From DATFNI01 sp963787205 (GTDB lineage: Bacteria; Bacteroidota; Rhodothermia; Balneolales; DATFMH01), in NCBI GenBank assembly GCA_963787205.1, contig CAWBCD010000001.1:124001-188000 (forward strand): DNA of 64,000 bases. The letters run 5' to 3'. Below, one piece after another: positions 19,527 through 28,052 of this stretch. A program made the translations under genes and the position numbers. A model generated the notes under the pieces. The model had not been told where the DNA came from. It saw only the letters and a program-made list of their open reading frames with translations, and made no database searches. Each line of letters starts with the position of its first letter. Within the stretch, counting starts at the first letter, position 1.

Positions 19527-20825
19527 TCAACTGTCAAGGCCGACACGATGGAAGAGTATATCCACCTGACGTGTGTGGTGACTGACATCGAAGGCGTCTT
19601 CTATCCCTTGCTCTGAAAGCCGACTGATAATTCTTTCGTCTGCTTCAACCAGTCCCCGAAACGGTTTCTGCTCATGCCAGGCCCGCATTGCCAGCGGCTG
19701 TACGATATCGTAGGCATCCTCACGCGATAATCCCGTATCAATCAATTTCAATAGCAGCCGTTGAGAGAAAATCACCCCATAGGTCTTTTGGATATTGTTG
19801 CGCATGTTGTCTTCAAAGACCACCAAATTCTCTATGATATTGGCAAAGCGGTTTAACATGTAGTCCAATAAGATGGTTGCATCAGGCAGAATGATACGTT
19901 CGGCTGATGAATGAGAGATATCACGTTCGTGCCACAACGGAATGTTTTCGTAAGCCGTTATCATATAACCACGCAGCACCCGCGAACAACCACTGATATT
20001 CTCTGAACCTACCGGATTGCGTTTGTGTGGCATTGCCGAAGATCCTTTTTGTCCTTCATGAAATTTTTCTTCGACTTCCCGGGTCTCTGTCTTTTGCAGA
20101 TGGCGCACCTCAACGGCCATTTTCTCAAGTGTGGAACCGACCAACGCCAGGGTAGCCATGTAATAGGCATGCCGGTCACGCTGAAGTGTTTGTGTAGCTA
20201 TCGGCGCAGGGCTTAGTCCCAGTTTCTCACATACAAAAGCTTCAATCTCTGGCGGGATATTAGCGAAAGTCCCGACAGCTCCCGACATTTTCCCGAATTC
20301 GACATCGGCCGCAGCCCGGTTGAATCGTTCCTGATCCCGTTTCATTTCTGCATACCATAGGGCGCATTTTAAACCGAACGTCGTAGGTTCAGCATGCACA
20401 CCGTGGGTACGTCCCATCATCACGGTATATTTATGTTTGCGGGCTTTTTCAGCAAGTACATCAACCATCCGTTGAATATCCTTATGAAGAATGGCATTGG
20501 CCTGTTTTAAGCGATATCCCCATGCCATATCCACTACATCGGTTGAGGTCAGGCCATAGTGAACCCACTTTTTCTCGTCTCCCAGGCTTTCTGATACGGC
20601 CCGTGTAAAGGCCACAACATCATGCCGGGTCACCTGTTCAATTTCGTGAATCCGGTCTACCTCAAAACGGGCATTGGCATAGAGCTTTTTCACATCTTCA
20701 TCAGGTATCATGCCCAGTTTACTCCATGCCTCACAAGCAGCCAGTTCCACATCCAGCCAGGCCTGAAACTGGTTTTGTTCCGTCCAAATGTCCGCCATCT
20801 CCTTGCGGGAATACCGTTCTATCAT
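19527..20825 (-). CDS. purB: Adenylosuccinate lyase
   Basis: 432 residues of the fumarase/aspartase superfamily. The signature loop GSSAMPHKRNPVGSENISG carries the catalytic serine; TSTDVVDMAWGYRLKQA and MMGRTHGVHAEPTTFG hold the conserved substrate-binding residues. It splits SAICAR and adenylosuccinate to release fumarate in purine synthesis. The start MIERYSRKEMADIW is the standard opening. It is a single gene; the 177-bp region upstream to 21003 holds no recognisable riboswitch. Confidence 0.95.
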   Translation of the reverse strand: MIERYSRKEMADIWTEQNQFQAWLDVELAACEAWSKLGMIPDEDVKKLYANARFEVDRIHEIEQVTRHDVVAFTRAVSESLGDEKKWVHYGLTSTDVVDMAWGYRLKQANAILHKDIQRMVDVLAEKARKHKYTVMMGRTHGVHAEPTTFGLKCALWYAEMKRDQERFNRAAADVEFGKMSGAVGTFANIPPEIEAFVCEKLGLSPAPIATQTLQRDRHAYYMATLALVGSTLEKMAVEVRHLQKTETREVEEKFHEGQKGSSAMPHKRNPVGSENISGCSRVLRGYMITAYENIPLWHERDISHSSAERIILPDATILLDYMLNRFANIIENLVVFEDNMRNNIQKTYGVIFSQRLLLKLIDTGLSREDAYDIVQPLAMRAWHEQKPFRGLVEADERIISRLSEQGIEDAFDVSHHTRQVDILFHRVGLDS

Positions 20826-21002
20826 GGGATTACGTGTTTTGAATTATGTGCTGGTTAGTAAGCTTCGATCCCCGTTCCATTTCAAATGGTCGCTGCAAGC
20901 ATCCGGGTCACACACTACAAATCAACTAGCCGGGTGTGCATGACCAAAAATGGAATCTTGAGATGATGCCGGTCAAAGGTAGGAATTTTCGTGCTTGAAA
21001 TC

Positions 21003-22385
21003 TCAGGTGGAATGTCGATTCATATTCACCGGGCGGTCTTCCGACAGTTCTTCGGGTGTCAACACACGAACCTTCACTTTCCGGACACGGTTATTTTCAA
21101 TGGTATGTACGATAAGCTCCAGATCCTTGAATCGAACCATTTCTCCGGGTTCGGGAATATGCTCCGTCAGGTGATAGACAAGTCCGCCAAGTGTCTCGTA
21201 CTCATCCTCCTCGGTTGTGAGCTCCTTGTTCAGGATTTCAGCCATATCATCGAGATCGATCTTAGCATCAAAAATGTAGGTATCGGCTCGCAGACGTGTA
21301 TATAGCTGTTCTGTCTCGGTATGTTCGTCGCTGATATCACCAATGATCTCCGAGAGAACATCGTCGAGCGTAATCAATCCTTCGGTCCCGCCGTATTCGT
21401 CTACCACAATGGCCATATGCGTCTTCTCACGCTGGAACTCCTCAAGCAGATCATCGAGCTTCTTGGATGTCGGCACAAAAATGGCTTTACGCGCGATAGC
21501 CTTCCAGTTGATCATGGTATTTTCCATTTCCGTACCCAGATACGGAAGCAGGTCCTTGGCATATATGATCCCTTTGATATTATCAAGATCATTTTCATAG
21601 AGCGGCAGCCGGGAAAGGCTCTTATCACGTATCCGATCGACCACATCACCCAGTGAATCCGTAGTGGAGACCGCAATAATATTTACGCGGGAAGTCATTA
21701 TTTCAACGACAGTTGTATTACTGAATTCGATGACATTCTCGATGATTTCACGTTCATCTTCCTTCAAAGACCCCTGCTTCTCCCCTACTTCGGCTATATG
21801 CTTAATGTCATAAGATGAAATTCGGTTTGCCGGTTTTGGCAGATATTTTTCAAGTCGACCGGTACTGCTGGCTAAAATTCTCGATAATGGGGTTAATACG
21901 ATGTAACAGAAATGGATGAAACCGTTCAGTCGTCGTGCAGTACGTACCGGATTCTTAATAGCTAAAATCTTAGGGGTGATTTCACTTAAAATCACGATCA
22001 TAAATGTCAGTATCACGACTTCCACGAGGAACACAACGATACGTGGCGCCCCCAGACTACCTGCCAGCTCGCCGGTGAGTACAGCAGCGATCACAGATGT
22101 AACGATGTTTGCAAAGGTATTACCGATCAGGATAGTCGTCAACAGGCGGCGCGGATGTTCCAACATGGAATTCAACCGCTTCAATGACCGGCTTTTCTTA
22201 CCAAACTCAGACTGATAATCATGATGCGCCAATGAAAAATAAGCAACTTCAGAACTTGAAAAGAGACCTGATAACAACAGACCGATAACCATAATGGTTA
22301 ATTTAATCAGTACCCCCAAAAGACTGACTGCGTGAACGGGTTCAACATCCTGAATAAACAAAATCTGCAAGTAAAGTATCAACAA
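21003..22385 (-). CDS. CNNM/CorC-family membrane protein with DUF21, CBS pair and transporter-associated domain (GldE-like)
   Basis: 460 residues: a DUF21 membrane domain with about four segments (IKLTIMVIGLLLSGLFSSSE is the typical opening), a CBS pair (about residues 225-340, including VVDEYGGTEGLITLDDVL) and a C-terminal CorC/HlyC domain. Family members affect Mg2+/Co2+ efflux; the GldE branch is linked to gliding in Bacteroidetes. There, ssb is commonly followed by gldE, and here ssb lies 0.7 kb upstream on the same strand, which favours the GldE-like branch. No gldD follows. The only start near the DUF21 opening is TTG at 22385. Confidence 0.82.
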   Translation of the reverse strand: MLILYLQILFIQDVEPVHAVSLLGVLIKLTIMVIGLLLSGLFSSSEVAYFSLAHHDYQSEFGKKSRSLKRLNSMLEHPRRLLTTILIGNTFANIVTSVIAAVLTGELAGSLGAPRIVVFLVEVVILTFMIVILSEITPKILAIKNPVRTARRLNGFIHFCYIVLTPLSRILASSTGRLEKYLPKPANRISSYDIKHIAEVGEKQGSLKEDEREIIENVIEFSNTTVVEIMTSRVNIIAVSTTDSLGDVVDRIRDKSLSRLPLYENDLDNIKGIIYAKDLLPYLGTEMENTMINWKAIARKAIFVPTSKKLDDLLEEFQREKTHMAIVVDEYGGTEGLITLDDVLSEIIGDISDEHTETEQLYTRLRADTYIFDAKIDLDDMAEILNKELTTEEDEYETLGGLVYHLTEHIPEPGEMVRFKDLELIVHTIENNRVRKVKVRVLTPEELSEDRPVNMNRHST

Positions 22386-22492
22386 TGTGTTACCTGAAGA
22401 CGACTTTTTTTAAGTGAATGGTATACAACGTTTGGTTTTATGAATTGATCAAATTTGGCTCTTGCCTGTTTAAAAAAAGATCAACTTATCAG

Positions 22493-22741
22493 TCATTGGA
22501 AATAAACCATTTCTTTTTCAGAACCAATAATTATTTTCTCGGGATAATTCATCTTTCTTAAGATAATAGAAAATATCGACTTCATTTTCATATCGCTTGC
22601 TTTCCAATCCCAAAAGATTAATATGTCTTTGAATATCGACAAGGCAACTACCAAACTGTAATTGGAATCAGACGGGTTGCTGCTAACGATAATGTCTTTC
22701 AATGCCTTCTCTCTTTGCTGAATTTTGGATAAATGACACAA
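22493..22741 (-). CDS. Unrecognised small open frame between ssb and the CorC gene
   Basis: 82 residues from a TTG start, on the ssb/CorC strand. Not recognised. It contains a short hydrophobic run (LVVALSIFKDILIFW) and ends MVYFQ. There is no clear Shine-Dalgarno, and the sequence is AT-rich like surrounding noncoding DNA, so it may not be a gene. Confidence 0.2.
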   Translation of the reverse strand: MCHLSKIQQREKALKDIIVSSNPSDSNYSLVVALSIFKDILIFWDWKASDMKMKSIFSIILRKMNYPEKIIIGSEKEMVYFQ

Positions 22742-22829
22742 ATTTCAGTGTTGATCTCTCCCTGCTATTAAGCCTGTTACATCAATACCTGAAAAACTGG
22801 TGACTTTGATGATATTTACGAAGTTGGTA

Positions 22830-22870
22830 AAAGCCAAAAGCAGTACCAGGCAGGCACTACTTTTGGCTTT
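22830..22870. terminator. Hairpin downstream of ssb region
   Basis: Arms AAAGCCAAAAG (22830-22840) and CTTTTGGCTTT (22860-22870) form an 11-bp perfect stem with a 19-base loop. It lies 185 bp past the ssb stop and could end that transcript, or belong to the repeat-like DNA next to it. Confidence 0.45.
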
Positions 22871-22915
22871 GGCTAATGTTTTTGCAACGATGGCTAGTGC
22901 TAATACCAATTAATT

Positions 22916-22998
22916 TGTAAAGCAATTAGCCGCGGATTTACGCGAATCCAAACAGATTAAATCTAAGTTTATCTGTGCCAATCTGTGGTTAAAACGGT
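22916..22998. repeat. Intergenic repeat-like relic
   Basis: The stretch around GCCGCGGATTTACGCGAATC and CTGTGCCAATCTGTGGTTAA resembles a recurrent noncoding sequence family I have seen in intergenic DNA of many environmental bacteria. A related phrase occurs at 41375-41410 (CGCGTGAATCTGCGTCATCC). No open frame is present. Confidence 0.4.
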
Positions 22999-23054
22999 AA
23001 CGACCAACTACTTTAACTGCCCCAATGGACTAAACTTATTTCATGATTATGACA

Positions 23055-23513
23055 CTAGAATGGAAGATCGTCATCAAACATCTCATCATCACTGTCCTTT
23101 GCGATATTGACCGGCCGGCTGGCAGCTCCTGCAGACGATCTTTCCTGTGACATATTCGTATCAACCGTTGTCGCAGCATCATTCCTGGAATCCAGAATTT
23201 TGATGGTACGGGCTTTAATCTCAGTCATGTACCGCTTTTGTCCTTGCTGATCCTCCCAGCTGCGGGTTTGGATCGAACCTTCGATGTACACCTGGGTTCC
23301 TTTTTTGATATACTGTTGCGCGTATTCAGCCAGACGTCCCCAGGCGACCACACGATGCCATTCCGTATTTTCCTGCCACTCACCATTGTTATCCTTATAA
23401 CGTTCATTCGTAGCCACACGCAGCGTTGCTACTGCCGTATTATTTTGTGTATAACGTACTTCAGGATCAATTCCAAGATGGCCAATGATCATGGCTTTAT
23501 TTAATGAACTCAT
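23055..23513 (-). CDS. ssb: Single-stranded DNA-binding protein
   Basis: 152 residues. OB fold at about residues 4-105 (KAMIIGHLGIDPEVRYTQNN, NTEWHRVVAWGRLAEYAQ, YIKKGTQVYIEGSIQTRSW), a flexible acidic linker, and the conserved C-terminal tail DDEMFDDDLPF that recruits replication and repair partners. It coats single-stranded DNA. ATG start at 23513. It is followed on the same strand by the CNNM/CorC gene. Confidence 0.95.
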   Translation of the reverse strand: MSSLNKAMIIGHLGIDPEVRYTQNNTAVATLRVATNERYKDNNGEWQENTEWHRVVAWGRLAEYAQQYIKKGTQVYIEGSIQTRSWEDQQGQKRYMTEIKARTIKILDSRNDAATTVDTNMSQERSSAGAASRPVNIAKDSDDEMFDDDLPF

Positions 23514-23874
23514 TTGCTGTCCTGTTTAAATTGCGATTAACTTATTTATAATGATACACTTGTCCTCATTACCTTACAGATATGAAACGAATCTAATGCC
23601 GGGAAGAAGACCTCGCTCATTTTTCCGCCGCTGAAAGCATCCTGCCATGATCCCGTGAACCTGGTCTGACGGACTGAAGCTTACTGATCAGGTTCAACTG
23701 TTTGTTCAGAACTCTGTTATAAAACGGCGATCAATCCTGAGTGCACCTGGATCATGGTGATGCCTCGTTATAGTGTATACAAAAAAATTGGATTTTAAAT
23801 TACGGATTTTTTCCGTGGAACTAAGCATTTTACAGACCTGTTTAGATCACCTTATCCAATCAATATGACGAGCT
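23514..23874. other. Gap between ssb and the SDR gene
   Basis: About 360 bp without a credible gene on either strand. The part at 23675-23705 (a GAACCTG arm and a CAGGTTC arm) can pair imperfectly. I looked for tRNA, SRP RNA and RNase P hallmarks here and saw none. Confidence 0.4.
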
Positions 23875-24597
23875 ATGAACATCTTTATTACAGGTACAAA
23901 CCGCGGACTGGGACTTGAGTTTGTAAAGCAATATCTCGGGAAAGGTCATACGATACTTGCCACAAGCCGAAACCCAATCAAGGCAACCCATTTACAAAAG
24001 CTCAAGAATAACTATCCCGATCAGTTGCATTTGATTCCCATGGATCTGGATAAACCGGATGTTATCAAAAGATCCGGCCAGACAGCATCGAACCTCGTAT
24101 CACATATCGATATACTCATCAATAACGCGGGGGCCGGAACGCGTCAAATCGATGCATCACGGAAAAAGGCACTCACTCAACTTGATTCGCTCGAATCAGG
24201 GGAGCTCAGCCAAATGATACGGGTCAACGCGATCGGTCCCCTTCTTGTGATCAAGGAACTTCGTGGTCTGCTGGAAAAAGCGAATAATCCCAAAGTTATC
24301 AATATATCATCTGTCATGGGATCGATATCGCAAAGGCAAAGCGGGAGCACCTATGGCTATTCGGGCAGTAAAACCCTGTTAAACATGTACACCCGACTGC
24401 TGGGTTTCGATTTGCAATCAACTGGTATTATTGTCGTCGCATTACACCCGGGATGGGTACAGACGGATATGGGCGGCCCCGCTGCAGAATACTCTATTTC
24501 AGAATCGGTGACCAATATGATTAATGTAATCGATGGATTTGGCAAAGCACAAACAGGTCGTTTTTTCAACCTGCTCGGGCAGGTCATACCCTGGTAA
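23875..24597 (+). CDS. Short-chain dehydrogenase/reductase family protein
   Basis: 240 residues, classical SDR. The nucleotide-binding motif is TGTNRGLGLEF near residue 6, NNAG follows at about residue 81 (ILINNAGAG), the catalytic serine region is INISSVMGSISQ, and YxxxK is YGYSGSK. It resembles the C-factor/sniffer-like SDR branch, whose substrate is usually unknown. It converges with the next gene, their stops being 15 bp apart. The reaction is NAD(P)-dependent reduction or oxidation; no neighbour indicates the substrate. Confidence 0.88.
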   Translation: MNIFITGTNRGLGLEFVKQYLGKGHTILATSRNPIKATHLQKLKNNYPDQLHLIPMDLDKPDVIKRSGQTASNLVSHIDILINNAGAGTRQIDASRKKALTQLDSLESGELSQMIRVNAIGPLLVIKELRGLLEKANNPKVINISSVMGSISQRQSGSTYGYSGSKTLLNMYTRLLGFDLQSTGIIVVALHPGWVQTDMGGPAAEYSISESVTNMINVIDGFGKAQTGRFFNLLGQVIPW

Positions 24598-24612
24598 AAG
24601 ATCAGACTGGCG

Positions 24613-25665
24613 TCATGGCTTCATGTCATTATTCCTGCGTATTTGGCGTAATTGTCCCATTCCCGATCTGATGATAAAGAAAAGAATGGTTCCAAACAGT
24701 AAGGCAAATGCCAATATCGTGCCACCCACAGAAAATGTTGCAGATGGAAAAGGACGAAAGTTATCGAGAAATACGGGATGATAATTACCAATTTTAATGC
24801 TCCATGGATCAATGTTAGAGATTTCATTGGTAAGCTGTCCGGCGTCCGAACTTATACTCTGCAGATTCGATTTTTCATCCGGACTATACATACTAACATG
24901 ACCATAACGAATAACAACATTATAGGGTACAGCTTCATCGGTCATTTTGAAATCATACACATACTTGCTGCCGGTGGTTTGGAAACCATGCAACGGATAT
25001 ATACCCTGCATAGGTACATTACCTGTAAGCTTGCTCAGAATATAGACCCGGAAATCCGCATTGGAATTCCAGCTGTTCAGGGTACTTAACATGTAGCCGA
25101 ATCCGTGGCTGTGTTCGATGTTATGTCCGTTTATCATTTGGGCATCGTGGGTATTGACCAGAGAACGCACATTCAACTCAGACGTGCCCGGAGGAAGCGT
25201 CAATCCACCGATATACCAATTTTTGATACCCTTGCACCCATCACCGGCAACAAGACTATCTGCCAGTTTCCCCTCTTCGAATGAAACTGTTTCGCCATTC
25301 AGTGTGGCAGACAGATACGAGAAGGAGGAAAATTTGACAGAATCGATCAGGTTGGTTGTAAAATAGCCGGCTCTCGGCAGTCCACACGATATGGCGATAT
25401 CTTTTCCAGAATCATTCGAAAGGGTGTATCTGTCGTTAACTATGGCATAATCATCGTAAAGAGCAATCACAGTCGATCCTTTAACCAGCCTGGGCAGATC
25501 GTTCGATTGATCTTCAGGATGAAGTAAGGCAAGTCCACGCCCCATACCAACATCCCGAAACGCCTCGATATGTTCATTCTGTGCCCACACTCGCGAGCCG
25601 CACAACAGTTCAGTCACTGCCAGAAACACAAACGCAACAACAGTAGTAATTCTCTTTTTGCTCAT
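24613..25665 (-). CDS. Membrane-anchored periplasmic protein of unknown function
   Basis: About 350 residues from the ATG at 25665 (MSKKRITTVVAFVFLAVTEL, a good signal peptide ending near VWAQ). The longer frame back to 25743 adds 26 residues that would hide the signal. The body looks beta-rich and exported (VNDRYTLSNDSGKDIAISCG, then NGHNIEHSHGFGYMLSTLN). A single membrane segment near the C terminus (GTILAFALLFGTILFFIIR) is followed by a positively charged tail, so the protein is probably held in the inner membrane facing the periplasm. I do not recognise the family. It lies 83 bp downstream of the acyl-CoA dehydrogenase on the same strand. Confidence 0.75.
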   Translation of the reverse strand: MSKKRITTVVAFVFLAVTELLCGSRVWAQNEHIEAFRDVGMGRGLALLHPEDQSNDLPRLVKGSTVIALYDDYAIVNDRYTLSNDSGKDIAISCGLPRAGYFTTNLIDSVKFSSFSYLSATLNGETVSFEEGKLADSLVAGDGCKGIKNWYIGGLTLPPGTSELNVRSLVNTHDAQMINGHNIEHSHGFGYMLSTLNSWNSNADFRVYILSKLTGNVPMQGIYPLHGFQTTGSKYVYDFKMTDEAVPYNVVIRYGHVSMYSPDEKSNLQSISSDAGQLTNEISNIDPWSIKIGNYHPVFLDNFRPFPSATFSVGGTILAFALLFGTILFFIIRSGMGQLRQIRRNNDMKP

Positions 25666-25748
25666 GCTTATTGGATAAACCTGTCTTTTTGATGGGGGGA
25701 ATTTACGGATGTATTTTATAACCCACCCTATCCAATATGACATCAGAA

Positions 25749-27461
25749 TTATTTAATCCGCCAACCCATCAGGTTTACAATTCCATCTACATCCGGTGGA
25801 ATCATTTCTTCAGACTGTTTTTTGTTCCATTGACTGAGGAAGAAATCGATCGCCGGCTCCATCCATGATCGATTTTCATCAGACAATTCGTCTATTAACA
25901 GCCCGATAACGTAGATTCGGATTAATTCGGAGAAAAAGGATTTTGCAAATATCTCCCGGCGTGTCTGGTCTTCATCACTCAGATATTCCTTGTCTTCCAT
26001 GAGCCGGTTCAGCGACTTTTGCAGATTGACTGTATCGTATCCTTTAACCTTGGCAATTAACTTTTCTGTATCCTCGAGAAGATAGATCAAACCCTTACTT
26101 TTCCGTGCCGCTCTTAACATATCGAGAACAATCACATTCCCGGATCCCTCCCAGATAGGTAAAACCAACAGATCACGATATACACGCGGCATGACTACGT
26201 CCTCGATGTATCCGAGTCCACCCATCAATTCCATGGACTGGCGGCCGATATATATTCCCTTTTCTGCCGACCACCACTTCGACATAGGGATGAGAATGCG
26301 ACAGAGATTACGCTCCCGCTCATCGCCGGCATCCGCTTTGTCCAGAGCACGAATGGTACGCCAGACAAGCAGAAAAACAGCAATGTACGTGCTACCCAAT
26401 TCCCAAAGATTCTGCCTGATCAGGGCGTGTTCCAGGGCATTTTTCCCAAATGAATTCCGATAAGAAAGAAATTCGAACGCTTCCATAAGAGCACGTCTGG
26501 CACCGGCGACTGCCGCCACTGAATTATAAAGACGGCTCATGTTGATCATCTCGGTCATATAATAGAATCCTCGTCCCTCTTCCCCGATAAGCTTTCCATA
26601 CGTACCCTCCAGACGGATTTCAGCCGTTGCCATCGAACGTACACCAAGCTTATCCTTCAACCTGATAAAATGCATGGGATTAAGGGATCCATCCAAAAGC
26701 TTCTTTTCGACCAGGAACAGGGATAATCCATGGGTGCCTTCCTCCGGGTCACCGGTTCGGGCAAGTACCAGCATCACATCGGCATTTGCGTTACTACAAA
26801 ACCACTTTTCTCCGAATAGCTGATACCAGTTATCATGATCGTGTTTGGCATAAGTCCGGTTGGCGCCAACATCCGATCCACCGGATTTCTCGGTAAGAAA
26901 CATCGCACCCGTCTTTAATTCTTGACCCGACCTGGACGACAAGACGGGAATGAGACGCTCTTTGTCGTCTCTTTCACCAAAACGATCTATCACACGCGCA
27001 GCCCCATCGGTCATACAAAGCGGACAGTACAACCCCTCCTCCGCCATTGCAAAAAGCTGCCCCGGCGCAAAACCGAGCATATGAGTCTCGCCGGCAAACT
27101 GCTTCCTCAGATGCGGCTCCCATTTTACATGGAATATCTCCGATCGGGCAGCGATATCCATCATTTCCCAGTAAGACGGGTGAAATCGTATTTCCTGGAT
27201 ATCCTCACCATACGGTGTTCGGTTAATCAGTTCCGGCGGGTTTTTATCTGCCTGCATTGAAAGCTGGTGCAGCCTTCCGGCACCTGATGCTCCCAGGGCA
27301 TCGAGTTTTTCCTGGATATAATGCCATGCATCATGGCTCAGATACCTGGACAGGTAATTCCGAAGGATGAGATCACTCCTGAAAAAATTAGAACTCTTTT
27401 GTGCATCACCGGAAAGCACACTTTCCAATGTTTGTTCTGTTGCATCCGCATTTTGTTCCAT
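25749..27461 (-). CDS. Acyl-CoA dehydrogenase, AidB-like branch
   Basis: 570 residues, longer than the 380-residue classical enzymes and close to AidB-type proteins. FAD-domain signature MFLTEKSGGSDVGANRTYA and a C-terminal GGLGYIEDVVMPRVYRD are followed by LPIWEGSGNVIVLDML; the glutamate in WEGSGN occupies the catalytic-base position of this branch. Likely an FAD-dependent oxidation of an acyl-CoA thioester, although E. coli AidB binds DNA and protects it from alkylation, so activity cannot be assumed. The gene is monocistronic or paired with the membrane-anchored unknown downstream. Confidence 0.88.
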   Translation of the reverse strand: MEQNADATEQTLESVLSGDAQKSSNFFRSDLILRNYLSRYLSHDAWHYIQEKLDALGASGAGRLHQLSMQADKNPPELINRTPYGEDIQEIRFHPSYWEMMDIAARSEIFHVKWEPHLRKQFAGETHMLGFAPGQLFAMAEEGLYCPLCMTDGAARVIDRFGERDDKERLIPVLSSRSGQELKTGAMFLTEKSGGSDVGANRTYAKHDHDNWYQLFGEKWFCSNANADVMLVLARTGDPEEGTHGLSLFLVEKKLLDGSLNPMHFIRLKDKLGVRSMATAEIRLEGTYGKLIGEEGRGFYYMTEMINMSRLYNSVAAVAGARRALMEAFEFLSYRNSFGKNALEHALIRQNLWELGSTYIAVFLLVWRTIRALDKADAGDERERNLCRILIPMSKWWSAEKGIYIGRQSMELMGGLGYIEDVVMPRVYRDLLVLPIWEGSGNVIVLDMLRAARKSKGLIYLLEDTEKLIAKVKGYDTVNLQKSLNRLMEDKEYLSDEDQTRREIFAKSFFSELIRIYVIGLLIDELSDENRSWMEPAIDFFLSQWNKKQSEEMIPPDVDGIVNLMGWRIK

Positions 27462-27670
27462 AGCAATGTATTATATGAGATAGGAAAGATTAAAATTGTG
27501 TCCTGTTGCTCTCATTTTCCCCCTTTTCTTTTCAATACAACCTCTTTACTGATAAATCTGTTTGGGATAAAAAAGTTCATTTATCCCGGATTTTCCCTGA
27601 CATCCATCGGAGATTTATCCGGACATTTTTTTCATCATTCGGTGATTTGTCAGGAATATAAAATTCCAAC

Positions 27671-27699
27671 TTGTATACTATAGGGGGGTATGGTATATT
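27671..27699 (+). promoter_or_regulatory. Copper-responsive promoter with CsoR-type operator
   Basis: TTGTAT (27671-27676) and TATATT (27694-27699) are spaced by exactly 17 bp. Between them lies ACTATAGGGGGGTATGG, closely resembling the G-tract pseudo-palindrome bound by CsoR repressors such as that of the Bacillus subtilis copZA promoter. A repressor here would block polymerase until Cu(I) is bound. It is 38 bp before the csoR start. Confidence 0.75.
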
Positions 27700-27736
27700 A
27701 GTAGTGTAAAAAACAATTCATTGGCTATCAGATTCC

Positions 27737-28027
27737 ATGATTATGATGAATAAAGAACAAAAAGAACGAGCTGTTACCCGTCTCAAACGAATTGAGGGAC
27801 AGATACGCGGAATCCAAAAGATGATTGAGGAAGATCGGTACTGCATTGATATTCTTTCACAGACGGCAGCAATCGTTTCGGCACTGCGTGGTGTTGAAGA
27901 CATGGTGATGGAACAACATCTGAATACCTGTGTTACCGACGCTATGCGCAGTGATGATTCCGATCTGCGCCGTGAAAAAATAGATGAAGTGATGACCGTG
28001 CTTTCCAAATTCCGCAAACACGGATAA
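27737..28027 (+). CDS. csoR: CsoR/FrmR-family metal-sensing repressor
   Basis: 96 residues, all-helical DUF156 family. The Cu(I) ligands expected for CsoR are present: Cys in DRYCIDILSQ, and His and Cys in MEQHLNTCV. The first helix carries the usual RLKRIEGQIRGIQKMIEED. In the apo form the tetramer binds DNA; copper releases it. It is first in an operon with copA and copZ and probably autoregulates through the G-tract operator upstream. The start could also be the ATG at 27743 or 27746. Confidence 0.9.
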   Translation: MIMMNKEQKERAVTRLKRIEGQIRGIQKMIEEDRYCIDILSQTAAIVSALRGVEDMVMEQHLNTCVTDAMRSDDSDLRREKIDEVMTVLSKFRKHG

Positions 28028-28052
28028 TCATACTTTATTAAGGAGATTATTT

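Noticed and set aside
20856..20890. Stretch GCTTCGATCCCCGTTCCA near the purB upstream end resembles a tRNA T-arm and acceptor
   Set aside because: No matching 5' acceptor strand, D-arm or anticodon loop could be found on either strand within 100 bp.
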